From NCBI RefSeq assembly GCF_011758745.1, contig NZ_JAANOV010000001.1, positions 4,588,001 to 4,652,000 on the forward strand: 64,000 nt of DNA, read 5' to 3'. The notes beneath the pieces are model-generated. The model did not search any database and was not told the origin of the DNA. It was given only the letters and a program-made list of their open reading frames with translations. The stretch is from Amycolatopsis granulosa. Lineage in GTDB: Bacteria; Actinomycetota; Actinomycetes; Mycobacteriales; Pseudonocardiaceae. Positions 9,350 to 18,133 of the stretch are shown one piece after another (position 1 is the first letter of the stretch; each line of letters begins with the position of its first letter). The translations under genes and the position numbers were made by a program.

Positions 9350-10500
9350 CGGGACGTTCCTTCCTTCTTGCGTTGCGCGTGCAGGCCGCCGGTGATCCGG
9401 CGCCCGATCGCCGCGAGCCCGCCCGGCTCGAAGAGCACGACCAGGATGATCGCGGCGCCGTAGACGAAGGTGCTGACGAGGATCGGGGTGACCGCGCCCG
9501 CGCCGCTCCCGGTGAAGATCCCCAGCTGGTTCGAGTACAGCGAGAGCACCTGCGGCAGCCCGAACACGATGAGCGCGCCGACCAGGGCGCCCCCGATCGA
9601 GCCGAGGCCGCCGATGATCACCATCGCCAGGTAGGCGATCGAGACGTTGATGCCGTAGGTACCGAACTCGTTCTCGTCCGGCTTGAGGATGTCGAACCAC
9701 AGCACCGTCATCGCCCCGGCCAGCCCGGCGTAGGCGGAGGACACCGCGAACGCGCCGGCCTTGGCCCACGCCACGTTGACGCCCATCGCGGCGGCCGACG
9801 CCTCGTGGTCACGCACCGCCCGCCAGGACCGCCCGACCCGGCTCCGTACCGCACCGCGTGCCAGCACGAACGCGATCACCGTCAGCGCCAGGTACAAGTA
9901 CCACAGGCGTTCGGCCTGCCGCAGCGGCACACCGAGCACCACCAGGCTGCCCGAGTTGTCGAAGGTGAACCCGAACAGCGCGAACGGCGCCGGGGTGCGG
10001 CCGGTGGAGGTACCGCCGGTCAGCCGGTCCGCGGACTGTCCGAAGTAGAGGCCGATGAACACCAGCGACAGCGACGCCACGCCCAGGTAGATGCCGCGCA
10101 GCCGCCCGGACACGGGCGCGAACGCCAGGCCCAGCAGCGCGGTGACCGCCACCGCGGCGAGCAGCGCCAGCAGCGGGTCCACGCCGAACCCGACCACCCT
10201 GCCGTCTTCCGTTCCGCTCGCCAGCACGGTGTAGGTGGTGCCGCCGGCGAGCAGGAAGAACGCGTGCGCCAGCGACAGCTGACCGGCCTGGCCCACCAGC
10301 ATGGTCAGCCCGATCGCGCCGACCGCGCCGGTCATCATCCACTGCCCGGCCTTGAGCCACTCGGAGCCCACGTACAGCGGCAGCGCCAGCAGCACCACCA
10401 GCAGGACCAGCCACGCCGACCACCGCAGCCAGCGCAGCGGTTTCACCGGGGCGTTCGCGGTCGCGCCGGCGACCGTCGCCCGCATCGCGAGGTCAGACAC
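9346..10500 (-). CDS. livM: Branched-chain amino acid-type ABC permease LivM
   Basis: 384-residue inner-membrane permease with many hydrophobic segments. LTMLVGQAGQLSLAHAFF and the EAA-like loop MVIIGGLGSIGGALVGA are diagnostic of LivM. It starts at GTG 10500, overlapping the end of livH by 8 nt. The next gene overlaps as ATGA. It forms the channel with LivH. Confidence 0.9.
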   Translation of the reverse strand: MSDLAMRATVAGATANAPVKPLRWLRWSAWLVLLVVLLALPLYVGSEWLKAGQWMMTGAVGAIGLTMLVGQAGQLSLAHAFFLLAGGTTYTVLASGTEDGRVVGFGVDPLLALLAAVAVTALLGLAFAPVSGRLRGIYLGVASLSLVFIGLYFGQSADRLTGGTSTGRTPAPFALFGFTFDNSGSLVVLGVPLRQAERLWYLYLALTVIAFVLARGAVRSRVGRSWRAVRDHEASAAAMGVNVAWAKAGAFAVSSAYAGLAGAMTVLWFDILKPDENEFGTYGINVSIAYLAMVIIGGLGSIGGALVGALIVFGLPQVLSLYSNQLGIFTGSGAGAVTPILVSTFVYGAAIILVVLFEPGGLAAIGRRITGGLHAQRKKEGTSR

Positions 10501-11371
10501 GGGTGCTCTCCCTCGTTCCGAACAGGCCGGACGGCCGGACCACCAGCACCAGTAGCATGACCAGGAACACCGCGCTCTTGGAGAAGTCGAACGAGATGTA
10601 CTGCGCGGACAGTGCCTCGACCAGGCCGACGACCAGGCCGCCGACGATCGCGCCCGCGGTCGAGTCGAGCCCGCCCAGGATGGCGGCCGGGAACGCGGCC
10701 AGCGCGATCGAATGCGTGCCACGGGACAGGCCGGCGCCGGAGAAGTCCTGCGTGGCCAGGAACAGCACGGCGACGCCCGCCAGCAGTCCCGCGACGAGCC
10801 ACGCGGTCATCGTCACCTGCCGGCTGCGGATGCCCATCAGCGCGGCGGCCTCCCGGTTCTCCGCCTGCGCGCGCATCGCGACCCCCCAGTTGGAGAACTT
10901 GAACGCCAGGTAGAAGGCGGTGATCAGCACCGCGGCCACGGCCATCGCGACCAGGTGCGTGCGGAACAACGTGATGCCACCGACCTGGATCGGCTTGGCG
11001 TCCCACGCCTCGCCGAGGAACGGCACGCCGACGCCGAGCCGCCGCACGATCTCCTCGGCCACGATCACGTCCACGCCGATCGTGAGCAGCGCCAGGCTGT
11101 TCGGGTCGGCCAGCTTGGTGCGGGACAGCAGCAGCCGTTCCACCACCACCGCGAGCAGCCCGGCGCCGGCGACGCCGACCAGCGAGGCACCGAGCCAGCC
11201 CAGCGACTCGCGGGTCACCACCACCAGGTAGCCGCCGAAGAGCACCAGCGAGCCGTGCGCGAAGTTGATCACCTCGGTGGCCTTGAAGATGATCACGAAT
11301 CCCAGTGCGAGCAGCGCGTAGACCGCGCCCTTGCCGAGGCCGTTCACCGCCAGTTGCAGGAACGTGTGCAT
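10493..11371 (-). CDS. livH: Branched-chain amino acid-type ABC permease LivH
   Basis: 292-residue permease. GKGAVYALLALGFVIIFKATEVINFAHG near the N-terminus (residues about 13-40, split here by family motif) and the EAA loop AAFPAAILGGLDSTAGAI define LivH. Of two adjacent starts, ATG 11371 is 7 nt from GGAGG and overlaps the livG stop as TGATG. GTG 11374 is too close to it. Third gene of the operon. Confidence 0.9.
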   Translation of the reverse strand: MHTFLQLAVNGLGKGAVYALLALGFVIIFKATEVINFAHGSLVLFGGYLVVVTRESLGWLGASLVGVAGAGLLAVVVERLLLSRTKLADPNSLALLTIGVDVIVAEEIVRRLGVGVPFLGEAWDAKPIQVGGITLFRTHLVAMAVAAVLITAFYLAFKFSNWGVAMRAQAENREAAALMGIRSRQVTMTAWLVAGLLAGVAVLFLATQDFSGAGLSRGTHSIALAAFPAAILGGLDSTAGAIVGGLVVGLVEALSAQYISFDFSKSAVFLVMLLVLVVRPSGLFGTRESTRV

Positions 11372-12141
11372 CACGCGGCCTCCGTTCCCAGGTACGCCCG
11401 GACCACTTCCGGGTCCCGCTGCACCTCATCGGGCGGGCCGTCGGCGATGCGGCGGCCGAAGTCGAGCACCGTGACCCGGTCGGCGATACCCATCACCAGG
11501 CCCATGTCGTGCTCCACCAGCAGGATCGAAATGCCCAGCTCGTCGCGCACCGCCCGGACCGTCTCGGCCAGATCGGCCGTCTCCGCCGCGGTCATGCCCG
11601 CGGCCGGCTCGTCCAGCATCAGCAGGACCGGCTCCACGGCCAGCGCGCGGGCGATGTCGACTCGTTTGACCTGGCCGTAGGGCAGCGCGGCCACCGGGGT
11701 GTGCAGCAGGTGCCCGATGCCGAGGAACTCGCAGATCTCCGTGGCCCGCCGGGTGTGCCTGCGTTCGGCCCGCACGATCCACGGGGCGCGCAGCGCGCAT
11801 TCCAGGAAACCGCCGCGGGTGAGGGCGTGCCGGCCGAGCATCACGTTGTCCAGCACGCTCGACCCGGGCGAGAGGGCCGCGTTCTGGAAGGCGCGGCCGA
11901 CGCCGAGCGCGGCCATCCGGTGCGGGCGCAGGCCGGTCAGCTCGGTGTCGCCCAGCCGGACCCGGCCTTCCGTGGCCCGGTAGAGGCCGCCGATCACGTT
12001 GAAACAACTGGACTTCCCGGCGCCGTTCGGGCCGATCAGGGCGTGCAGCGAACCGGGCCGCACGGTGAACGAGACGTCCTCCAGCGCGGTCAGGCCACCG
12101 AAGCGGAGCGTGAGGTGCTCGACGCGCAGTTCCGGGATCAT
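11371..12141 (-). CDS. livG: Branched-chain amino acid-type ABC ATPase LivG
   Basis: 256-residue ATPase with Walker A GPNGAGKSS (about residues 37-45), Q-loop GRAFQNAAL, a slightly divergent signature PYGQVKRVDIARAL, Walker B LLMLDEPAAGM and the switch His in LVEHDMGLVM. ATG 12141 overlaps the livF stop (ATGA) and follows GAGG by 8 nt. A GTG 9 nt further upstream is possible but lacks good spacing. Confidence 0.9.
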   Translation of the reverse strand: MIPELRVEHLTLRFGGLTALEDVSFTVRPGSLHALIGPNGAGKSSCFNVIGGLYRATEGRVRLGDTELTGLRPHRMAALGVGRAFQNAALSPGSSVLDNVMLGRHALTRGGFLECALRAPWIVRAERRHTRRATEICEFLGIGHLLHTPVAALPYGQVKRVDIARALAVEPVLLMLDEPAAGMTAAETADLAETVRAVRDELGISILLVEHDMGLVMGIADRVTVLDFGRRIADGPPDEVQRDPEVVRAYLGTEAA

Positions 12142-12926
12142 CCGCCCCACCTCGACAGGACCTGCTTGCGTGGCTCAGCTGCCGCCTCGGATCGCGCGTG
12201 CCCGCCCAGGTACAGGCGCCGCACGTCCTCGCTGCGGGACAGCTCGTCGGACCGGCCGGCCAGCGCGACCCGGCCCACCTCGAGCACCGCTGCGTGGTCG
12301 GCGACGCTCAGCGCCATCACGGCGTTCTGCTCGACCAGCACGACCGCGGTGCCCTGCGCGTGGATCTCCCGGATGATGGCGCTGATCTGGGCCACCACCT
12401 TGGGCGCGAGTCCCAGTGAAGGCTCATCCAGCAGCAGCACGCGCGGTGCGGACATCAGCGCCCGGCCGATCGCGAGCATCTGCTGCTCGCCGCCGGAGAG
12501 CAGCCCGGCGCGCTGCCGGGCGCGCTCGGCCAGCACCGGGAACAGCTCGTGTACGCGCTCGCGGGCCTTGACCCGCTGCTCCGCGGACGCCGAGATTCCG
12601 CCCGCGCGCAGGTTCTCCTCGACGGACATGCGCGTGAAGATCTGGCGCCCTTCGGGCACGCCGACCACGCCGAGCCGGACGATCGCGGCCGGGTCGAGCC
12701 GGTCGATCCGGGTATCGCCGAGCCGGACGTCACCGCGGGTGACCACGCCGCGGTGCAGTTTGAGCGTCCCGGAAATGGTGCGCAGCAGCGTGGACTTGCC
12801 GGCGCCGTTGCCGCCGAGGACGGCGAGGACCCCGTCCTCGGGCACGGCCAGGTCGACGCCGTGCAGGGCGGCGACCGAGCGGCCGTAGCGGACGTGCAGG
12901 TCTCGGACGTTCAACACGGTGGGCAC
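12138..12926 (-). CDS. livF: Branched-chain amino acid-type ABC ATPase LivF
   Basis: 262-residue ATPase and first gene of the livFGHM-binding protein operon. Walker A GGNGAGKST (about residues 38-46), VPEGRQIFTRMSVEENL, signature LSGGEQQMLAIGRAL and Walker B LLLDEPSLGLAP are typical of LivF. The GTG start at 12926 lies just after GGAGGAGG. The first 130 bp upstream are shared with the divergent histidine kinase gene, so the two-component system is a natural candidate regulator of this transporter. Confidence 0.9.
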   Translation of the reverse strand: MPTVLNVRDLHVRYGRSVAALHGVDLAVPEDGVLAVLGGNGAGKSTLLRTISGTLKLHRGVVTRGDVRLGDTRIDRLDPAAIVRLGVVGVPEGRQIFTRMSVEENLRAGGISASAEQRVKARERVHELFPVLAERARQRAGLLSGGEQQMLAIGRALMSAPRVLLLDEPSLGLAPKVVAQISAIIREIHAQGTAVVLVEQNAVMALSVADHAAVLEVGRVALAGRSDELSRSEDVRRLYLGGHARSEAAAEPRKQVLSRWGG

Positions 12927-12943
12927 CCGCCTCCTCCGATCGT

Positions 12944-12957
12944 GTGACCGGTGTCAC
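12944..12957. promoter_or_regulatory. Inverted repeat between livF and the histidine kinase gene
   Basis: GTGAC-CGGT-GTCAC, a 5+4+5 dyad 18 bp upstream of the livF start, is a possible binding site for the neighbouring NarL-type response regulator. Confidence 0.35.
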
Positions 12958-13006
12958 TCTCGGTGGCGGCAATCGTTGATCGGCCCCCGCCCGTCCGGCA
13001 CCCCCA

Positions 13007-13052
13007 CCTGGAGAGGTTTGCCGGACCTTTGCGCAACCGTGCCCTCTCCAGG
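13007..13052 (+). promoter_or_regulatory. Long-range inverted repeat covering the kinase Shine-Dalgarno
   Basis: CCTGGAGAGG (13007-13016) and CCTCTCCAGG (13043-13052) are exact reverse complements 26 nt apart. The right arm runs into AGGAGG at 13050-13055, the only Shine-Dalgarno-like site near the kinase start. In RNA the stem would partly hide it. As DNA it could be an operator. Confidence 0.4.
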
Positions 13053-13093
13053 AGGGGATGTCCGCACGCCGCCGGGTGTGCGATCGTGGGCAG

Positions 13094-14260
13094 GTGACCG
13101 CAGAGCAGCGTGTCGCCGCGGACCGTGCCGTCGAGCACAGCGACGTGCTCGACGAGCTGTTGCGCGAACGCGAGGGACTACTCGGCACCCTCGACCGGGT
13201 GATGGCCCTGCAGGGCACCGCGCACCTGATCCGCGAATCGCTGGGCGTGCACGCCGCGTTCGTGGGCGAGCTGGAACGCCCGGGCACGGCGGTGATCCGG
13301 TGGATGGCCGGGAACAAGACCGACGCGCTCCAGAACCTCGTGGTGCCCACCGGGCAAGGGGTCGGCGGCCGGGTCCTGGCCTCCGGCCGGCCGGTGCGGG
13401 TGTCGGACTACCTGAGCGCGCCGACCATCACGCACCAGTTCGACGCGCAGGTCGCCGGCGAGGGGCTCGCCGCGCTGCTCACCGTGCCGATCATCGGCCG
13501 CGCCGGGGGCAAGGCGGACACCCTGGCGATCGCCTACGCCGCCATGCGCGAACCGGCCGACTTCGGCGACGACGCGGTGCGCCGCCTCGAAGGCATCGCC
13601 GATCAGGCCGCGTCCGCGCTCAAGCTGGCGGGCATCGCCGAGTCCGGCCGGGCCGACGCGATCTCGGCGGAGCGGCGGCGGATGCAGAGCGCGCTGCACG
13701 ATTCGGTCGGCGCACTGTTGTTCTCGATCGGCGTGCAGGTGCGCAACCTGCACCAGGACGTGGCCGGTGACCCGGTGCTGGAAGGCCGGTTGTGCCGGCT
13801 CGAGGGTGACGTCTCGGCGGCGTCACGGGCGCTGCGCGAGTCGTTGCTGTCGTTGTCGGAGTCCACTCCGGAGCGGGCGCTGCCGGTGGAACTGGCCGAG
13901 CACTGCCGCTCGTTCGAGTCGCGCTGCGGGCTGCCGGCACGCTTCGTGCAGCTCGCGCCGGTGCGGCCACTGGACGGTGAGCGCACCGCGTTGCTGGTGT
14001 GCGCGGTGCGGGAAGGGCTGCTCAACGTCGAAAAGCACGCGCACGCGTGCTCGGTCGTGGTCAGCCTCGGGCCGAGTGCGGGCGGCGTGCAGGTGGTGGT
14101 TGCCGACGACGGCACCGGTTCCGGTGACTCCGCTTCCGGAACCGGGGTGGGCCTGCGTTCCCTGGCCGAACGGGCGGCGCGGATGGGCGGGCGGGTGAGC
14201 CTGGTCCGGGACGAGGACGGCGGCTGCACGCTGCGGGCCTGGGTGCCCGAGGTGCCATGA
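13094..14260 (+). CDS. GAF-domain sensor histidine kinase, NarL-partner type
   Basis: 388-residue soluble kinase with no membrane segment. A GAF domain lies at roughly residues 35-180. A dimerisation/phosphoacceptor helix with LHDSVGALLFSIG follows (His202, HisKA_3-like), then an ATPase domain with REGLLNVEKHAHA (N box) and GTGVGLRSLAERA (G box). It would autophosphorylate and pass phosphate to the next gene product, which it overlaps (ATGA). The cytoplasmic GAF suggests a diffusible ligand. The start is uncertain: ATG 13058 has AGGAGG only 2 nt away, and GTG 13094 has a weak site but begins where family-like sequence begins. Confidence 0.88.
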   Translation: MTAEQRVAADRAVEHSDVLDELLREREGLLGTLDRVMALQGTAHLIRESLGVHAAFVGELERPGTAVIRWMAGNKTDALQNLVVPTGQGVGGRVLASGRPVRVSDYLSAPTITHQFDAQVAGEGLAALLTVPIIGRAGGKADTLAIAYAAMREPADFGDDAVRRLEGIADQAASALKLAGIAESGRADAISAERRRMQSALHDSVGALLFSIGVQVRNLHQDVAGDPVLEGRLCRLEGDVSAASRALRESLLSLSESTPERALPVELAEHCRSFESRCGLPARFVQLAPVRPLDGERTALLVCAVREGLLNVEKHAHACSVVVSLGPSAGGVQVVVADDGTGSGDSASGTGVGLRSLAERAARMGGRVSLVRDEDGGCTLRAWVPEVP

Positions 14261-14877
14261 CCGCGACGGTCCTGGTGGTCGACGACCACCCCGTGGTCCG
14301 CGACGGGGTCACCCTGTTGCTGCGGGCCGAGCCGTCGCTGGAGCTGATCGGCAGCGCGGAGTCCGGCCGGGGTGCGCTCGCCCAGGTCGGACAGCTGCGG
14401 CCGGATCTGATCCTGCTCGACCTCCGCTTGCCGGACATGCTCGCGCCCGAGGTCATCGCCGGGCTGCGGCAGGTCCACCCGTCCGGGCGGATCGTGGTGT
14501 TCACCGCGCACGGTGATCACCAGGGGTTGCTGGCGGCGCTGGACGCGGGGGCGCACGGGTGCCTGCTCAAGGACGTGACCGGCACCGACCTGGTGTCGGC
14601 GCTGCGGCGGGTGCTGCGCGGGGAGCGGGTGGTGGACCCGCGGATCATGCCCGACCACCCGCCGCGGTCCGACGCGCTGGCGCGCAGCGGCCTGACCCGG
14701 CGGGAGTACGAGGTGCTGCGGCTGGCCGCCCAGGGGCAGACCAACCCGGAGATCGCGGACACCACCGGCCTGACCCGGAACACGGTGAAGACCTATTTGC
14801 AGTCGGCTCTGCACAAACTGGGGGCGCGGAACCGGGTGGAGGCGATCGGGAAGGCGTCGGAGGCCGGGCTGCTGTGA
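14257..14877 (+). CDS. NarL/FixJ family response regulator
   Basis: 206-residue regulator. The receiver domain has Asp9/Asp10, phosphoacceptor Asp55 in LILLDLRLPD, the T in VVFTAH and Lys in LLKDVTG. The C-terminal LuxR-type helix-turn-helix is LTRREYEVLRLAAQG...NTVKTYLQSALHKLGA. ATG overlaps the kinase stop. Likely targets are the divergent liv operon and its own promoter, by position only. Confidence 0.93.
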   Translation: MTATVLVVDDHPVVRDGVTLLLRAEPSLELIGSAESGRGALAQVGQLRPDLILLDLRLPDMLAPEVIAGLRQVHPSGRIVVFTAHGDHQGLLAALDAGAHGCLLKDVTGTDLVSALRRVLRGERVVDPRIMPDHPPRSDALARSGLTRREYEVLRLAAQGQTNPEIADTTGLTRNTVKTYLQSALHKLGARNRVEAIGKASEAGLL

Positions 14878-15006
14878 TTCCGGAGCGGCGTTTCAACCGG
14901 TGCGACGGCTTCAACACGAGGAAACCCCGTGATCAGCAGTGGATCCGCAGCCGCACGACCAGCAGGCAGACGGTGACCAGCTCGTGCGCCATGTGGTCGA
15001 ACGTTA

Positions 15007-15042
15007 CCGTGGAGGCCACCGGTTTCCCGGCGGCCTCCACGG
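15007..15042. terminator. Terminator between response regulator and sedolisin genes
   Basis: CCGTGGAGGCC (15007-15017) pairs exactly with GGCCTCCACGG (15032-15042), leaving a 14-nt loop. It lies between the two convergent stop codons. Confidence 0.75.
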
Positions 15043-15050
15043 CGGCCCCG

Positions 15051-16982
15051 CTACGGCAGGAGCAGGAACGCGAGCCCGTTCGGCACACCCAGCCCGGTCA
15101 CGTCGTCGTACCCGGGCGTGGTGTGGATCGTCAGGTCCGGCCAGTCGAGGTCACGCGCCGAGGTGACCAGGCCACCCGAGGCGTCCACCGAGTTGGCGTA
15201 GTCGACCCGCATCACCGCGGCATCGACGTGCCGCACGTCCCGCACCGCCGGGGTGCGCGCGGCCACCTGGTAGAGCACCGGGTTGACGAACCCGTGGTGG
15301 AACCCGGTCAGGCTGTCCGACACGGCCATGATCCCGGCGAGCACCGGCGACGCCAGGCTCGTGCCGCCGATGCGGTACTGGTCGTAGTGGACGCCGTCGG
15401 GGAAGGTCTGGGTCTGCCCGATCAGGAACCCGGTGTTCGGGTCGCCGACCGCGGAGATGTCCGGCACCACCCGGCCGCGCGCCTTGCCGTGCTGGTTCTG
15501 CGCGGCGAGCGCGTCCGGCACGACACCCTTCTGGTAGAACGGCTCGTCGAACAGCACGCTCGTGCCGCCACCGGAACCGGAGGTGTAGGCACCCGGGTAG
15601 GGCGGGGTGTACGCACCGCCCGTGAGCGTGCTCTTGCCGGTCTCCCAGCCGGTTTCGAACAGTGTCCGGCCGTCCTTGCCGATCGCGAGGCTCGTCCCGC
15701 CGACCGCGGTCACCCACGAGTCCGACGCCGGGAAGTCCGCCGACGGCGCGCCGAGCCGCGCGGCCTCGTCACCGTTGTCGCCGGACGAGAAGTACACGCC
15801 GATGCCCTCGAGCGCCGCCTGTTGCGCGATCTGCGTCCACACCCGCACTTCGGCGGCCGGGATGTCCTCACCCGCGTCGCCGTAGGAGTTGGAGATGATG
15901 TCCGCGTGGTGCCCGGCCACGATCCAGTTCAGGGCCTCGTCGAGCGAGGCGTCCTGGCAGTCGGATCCGCCGACGTAGAGGATCTTCGCGCCCGGCGCCA
16001 TCGCGTGCACCGCCTCCACGTCCAGCGTCTGCTCGCCGTACCAGCCCGCCGCGTCGCACTGGTCCGGCGGCTCCTGGTCGACGTTGGCCGGGAAGACCTG
16101 CTGCGCGAACTGCGACGGCCGCAGCGGGTGCCCCGGGTCGTTGCGGCGCGCGTACTCGGCCGCGTCCGCGTACAGCGTCGGTGACGCGAAAGCGTCCACG
16201 ATCGCCACCGTCGTGCCGGTGCCGTCCGCGCGCACCCCGTCCACCCCGTAGGCCGACCGCAGCTGCGCGGGCGTGTAGCCGCACGGCGCGTACGGCCGCT
16301 GCCGGCCCTGGTAGGCCGGGTCGGTGGTGTCGATCTTCTCGCCGTAGTAGGCGCTGCACGGCCGCGCGTTGCGGAAACCAGCCGGCGGCGGCACGTCGGA
16401 TGGCGAACCGTCCGTGATGTCCGGCTTCATCAGGGCCGTGGCCTGGTCGACGCCGATCACACCGAGCACGTCGGCGGACAGCGCGGCCGGCACCGACAGC
16501 TCCCGGTCCGCGGCGCGCAGCACCTGGCCCTCGACGCGGTAACGCGCCAGATCCACGCCGAACGCCTGCTCCACCTGGCCCGTGGTGCCGGTGGCTTCGA
16601 CGTAGGCCCGGTTCGGCGGGATGTCGCCGATCGCGAACCCGCTGCCGGACAACCAGTTCCGCACCGCACCGAGCGTGGCGTCGCTCGCCGCGAACCGGTC
16701 GCGTACCTGGTCCGGTGACAGGTACTGACGGAAGGACGGACCGGACGGATCGGACACCGCGCGGGCGGCGGCGTCCGCACCGGCCTGGTCGCGCGTGGTC
16801 AGGTAGACCCGGAAGCTCAGCTTCGCGGACGGGGCCGAATCGGTGACCTTGGCCTGCGGGGTTGCCCAGCTCGGGTGGGACGCCGGGATCACCGCGCGGT
16901 CCTGCGCCGAAGCGGTCACGGGGAGGGCGAGCGCGCCACCGGCCAGCGCCAGCGACGCGACAACGGTCATAGCTCTTCGCAT
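15051..16982 (-). CDS. Secreted sedolisin (S53) serine-carboxyl peptidase
   Basis: 643-residue protein with a Sec signal peptide (first ~27 residues), a pro-kumamolisin activation domain (about 35-185) and an S53 catalytic domain. The catalytic set is visible: Glu317 and Asp321 in WYGEQTLDVE, oxyanion Asp402 in SSGDNG, and Ser542 in GGTSLASP. C-terminal Asp residues in GYDDVTGLGVP fit the Ca site. Acid-active endopeptidase released to the medium, self-processed. ATG 16982, single gene. Confidence 0.93.
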   Translation of the reverse strand: MRRAMTVVASLALAGGALALPVTASAQDRAVIPASHPSWATPQAKVTDSAPSAKLSFRVYLTTRDQAGADAAARAVSDPSGPSFRQYLSPDQVRDRFAASDATLGAVRNWLSGSGFAIGDIPPNRAYVEATGTTGQVEQAFGVDLARYRVEGQVLRAADRELSVPAALSADVLGVIGVDQATALMKPDITDGSPSDVPPPAGFRNARPCSAYYGEKIDTTDPAYQGRQRPYAPCGYTPAQLRSAYGVDGVRADGTGTTVAIVDAFASPTLYADAAEYARRNDPGHPLRPSQFAQQVFPANVDQEPPDQCDAAGWYGEQTLDVEAVHAMAPGAKILYVGGSDCQDASLDEALNWIVAGHHADIISNSYGDAGEDIPAAEVRVWTQIAQQAALEGIGVYFSSGDNGDEAARLGAPSADFPASDSWVTAVGGTSLAIGKDGRTLFETGWETGKSTLTGGAYTPPYPGAYTSGSGGGTSVLFDEPFYQKGVVPDALAAQNQHGKARGRVVPDISAVGDPNTGFLIGQTQTFPDGVHYDQYRIGGTSLASPVLAGIMAVSDSLTGFHHGFVNPVLYQVAARTPAVRDVRHVDAAVMRVDYANSVDASGGLVTSARDLDWPDLTIHTTPGYDDVTGLGVPNGLAFLLLP

Positions 16983-17077
16983 TGGCCCGACAGTAGGTCG
17001 ATGTCCGGAAAAAGCCAGACCGGCGGCGAATTCGTTACCTCCTTACCGAAGAAAGTCGGAAAACCGGCAAATGGGGT

Positions 17078-18070
17078 TCATCGCACCAGCGGGCCCTTTT
17101 CGGTGACCACGGCGGTGACGAGGTCGGCCGGGGTCACGTCGAAGGCCGGGTTGAACACGGGTGTTCCGGGCGGTGCGACCGGAATGCCGGAAAACGTCGT
17201 GATTTCCTCCGCGGCTCGTTCCTCGATCACGATCGACTCCCCGGACGGCAATTCCGGGTCCACTGTGGAGGACGGCGCGACCACCACGAACGGCAGCTCG
17301 TGCCGCGCGGCGGCCAGCGCGAGCCCGTAGGTGCCGATCTTGTTCGCCACGTCGCCGTTGACCGCGATCCGGTCGGCGCCGACGACGACGCAATCGACCA
17401 TGCCGCGCGCCATCGCCGCGGCCGCCGCCGAGTCGGGCAGCACCCGGTGCGGGACACCGGCCGCGGCCAGCTCCCACGCGGTCAGCCGCGCGCCCTGCAA
17501 CAGGGGCCGGGTCTCGTCGGCGAGCACGTACTCCACGTGCCCGGCGGCGTGCAGGTGCCAGACCACGCCGAGCGCGGTGCCCCAGCCGACCGTGGCCAGC
17601 CGCCCGGCGTTGCAGTGCGTGAGCAGTCGCAGCGGGCGGCGCGCGCAGATGCCGAGGATCAGCTCGGCGGCGCGGGCGGAGGCGTCGTGGTTGAGGCGCT
17701 CGTCCTCGTCCAGCAGCGCGAGCGCCTCGGCGAGGACCGCGTGGGGGCCCTCGCCGAGGCGCGCCAGCGCACGGGAGACGCCCCAGCTCAGGTTGACCGC
17801 CGTCGGCCGGGCGTCCGCCAGCCGCGCCGCGTCGGCGCGCACCGCGTCCGGGTCGTCGTGGGCGAACGCGGCCAGCGCGGTACCCAGCGCCCCGGCTCCG
17901 CCGAGCGCGGGCGCGCCCCGGACCGCGAGCCGCCGGATCGCGTCGATCAGCTCGTCGACGCTCGCGAGCCGCAGCGTCCGGTACTCACCCGGCAGGGCGA
18001 CCTGGTCGATGATCTCGACCGCCCCGTCCACCCAGTCGATCGTTCTGCGCACGCCTCCATTCAACGCCAT
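17078..18070 (-). CDS. mtnA: S-methyl-5-thioribose-1-phosphate isomerase
   Basis: 330-residue isomerase of the methionine salvage pathway (eIF2B-like fold), converting methylthioribose-1-P to methylthioribulose-1-[19 protein letters not shown], catalytic Cys in LLTHCNAGRLAT, catalytic Asp in VVGADRIAVNGDVANKIGT and NPAFDVTPADLV mark it clearly. ATG 18070. No clear Shine-Dalgarno precedes it, so a leaderless or weakly initiated transcript is possible. The divergent trpB2 gene starts 63 bp away. No other mtn gene is nearby. Confidence 0.92.
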   Translation of the reverse strand: MALNGGVRRTIDWVDGAVEIIDQVALPGEYRTLRLASVDELIDAIRRLAVRGAPALGGAGALGTALAAFAHDDPDAVRADAARLADARPTAVNLSWGVSRALARLGEGPHAVLAEALALLDEDERLNHDASARAAELILGICARRPLRLLTHCNAGRLATVGWGTALGVVWHLHAAGHVEYVLADETRPLLQGARLTAWELAAAGVPHRVLPDSAAAAAMARGMVDCVVVGADRIAVNGDVANKIGTYGLALAAARHELPFVVVAPSSTVDPELPSGESIVIEERAAEEITTFSGIPVAPPGTPVFNPAFDVTPADLVTAVVTEKGPLVR

Positions 18071-18133
18071 CTGGACGGCGGTGCCGACCAGGCATAACTT
18101 GGGGAAACCGCGCGAGGGGAAGGGGTACCGCCC

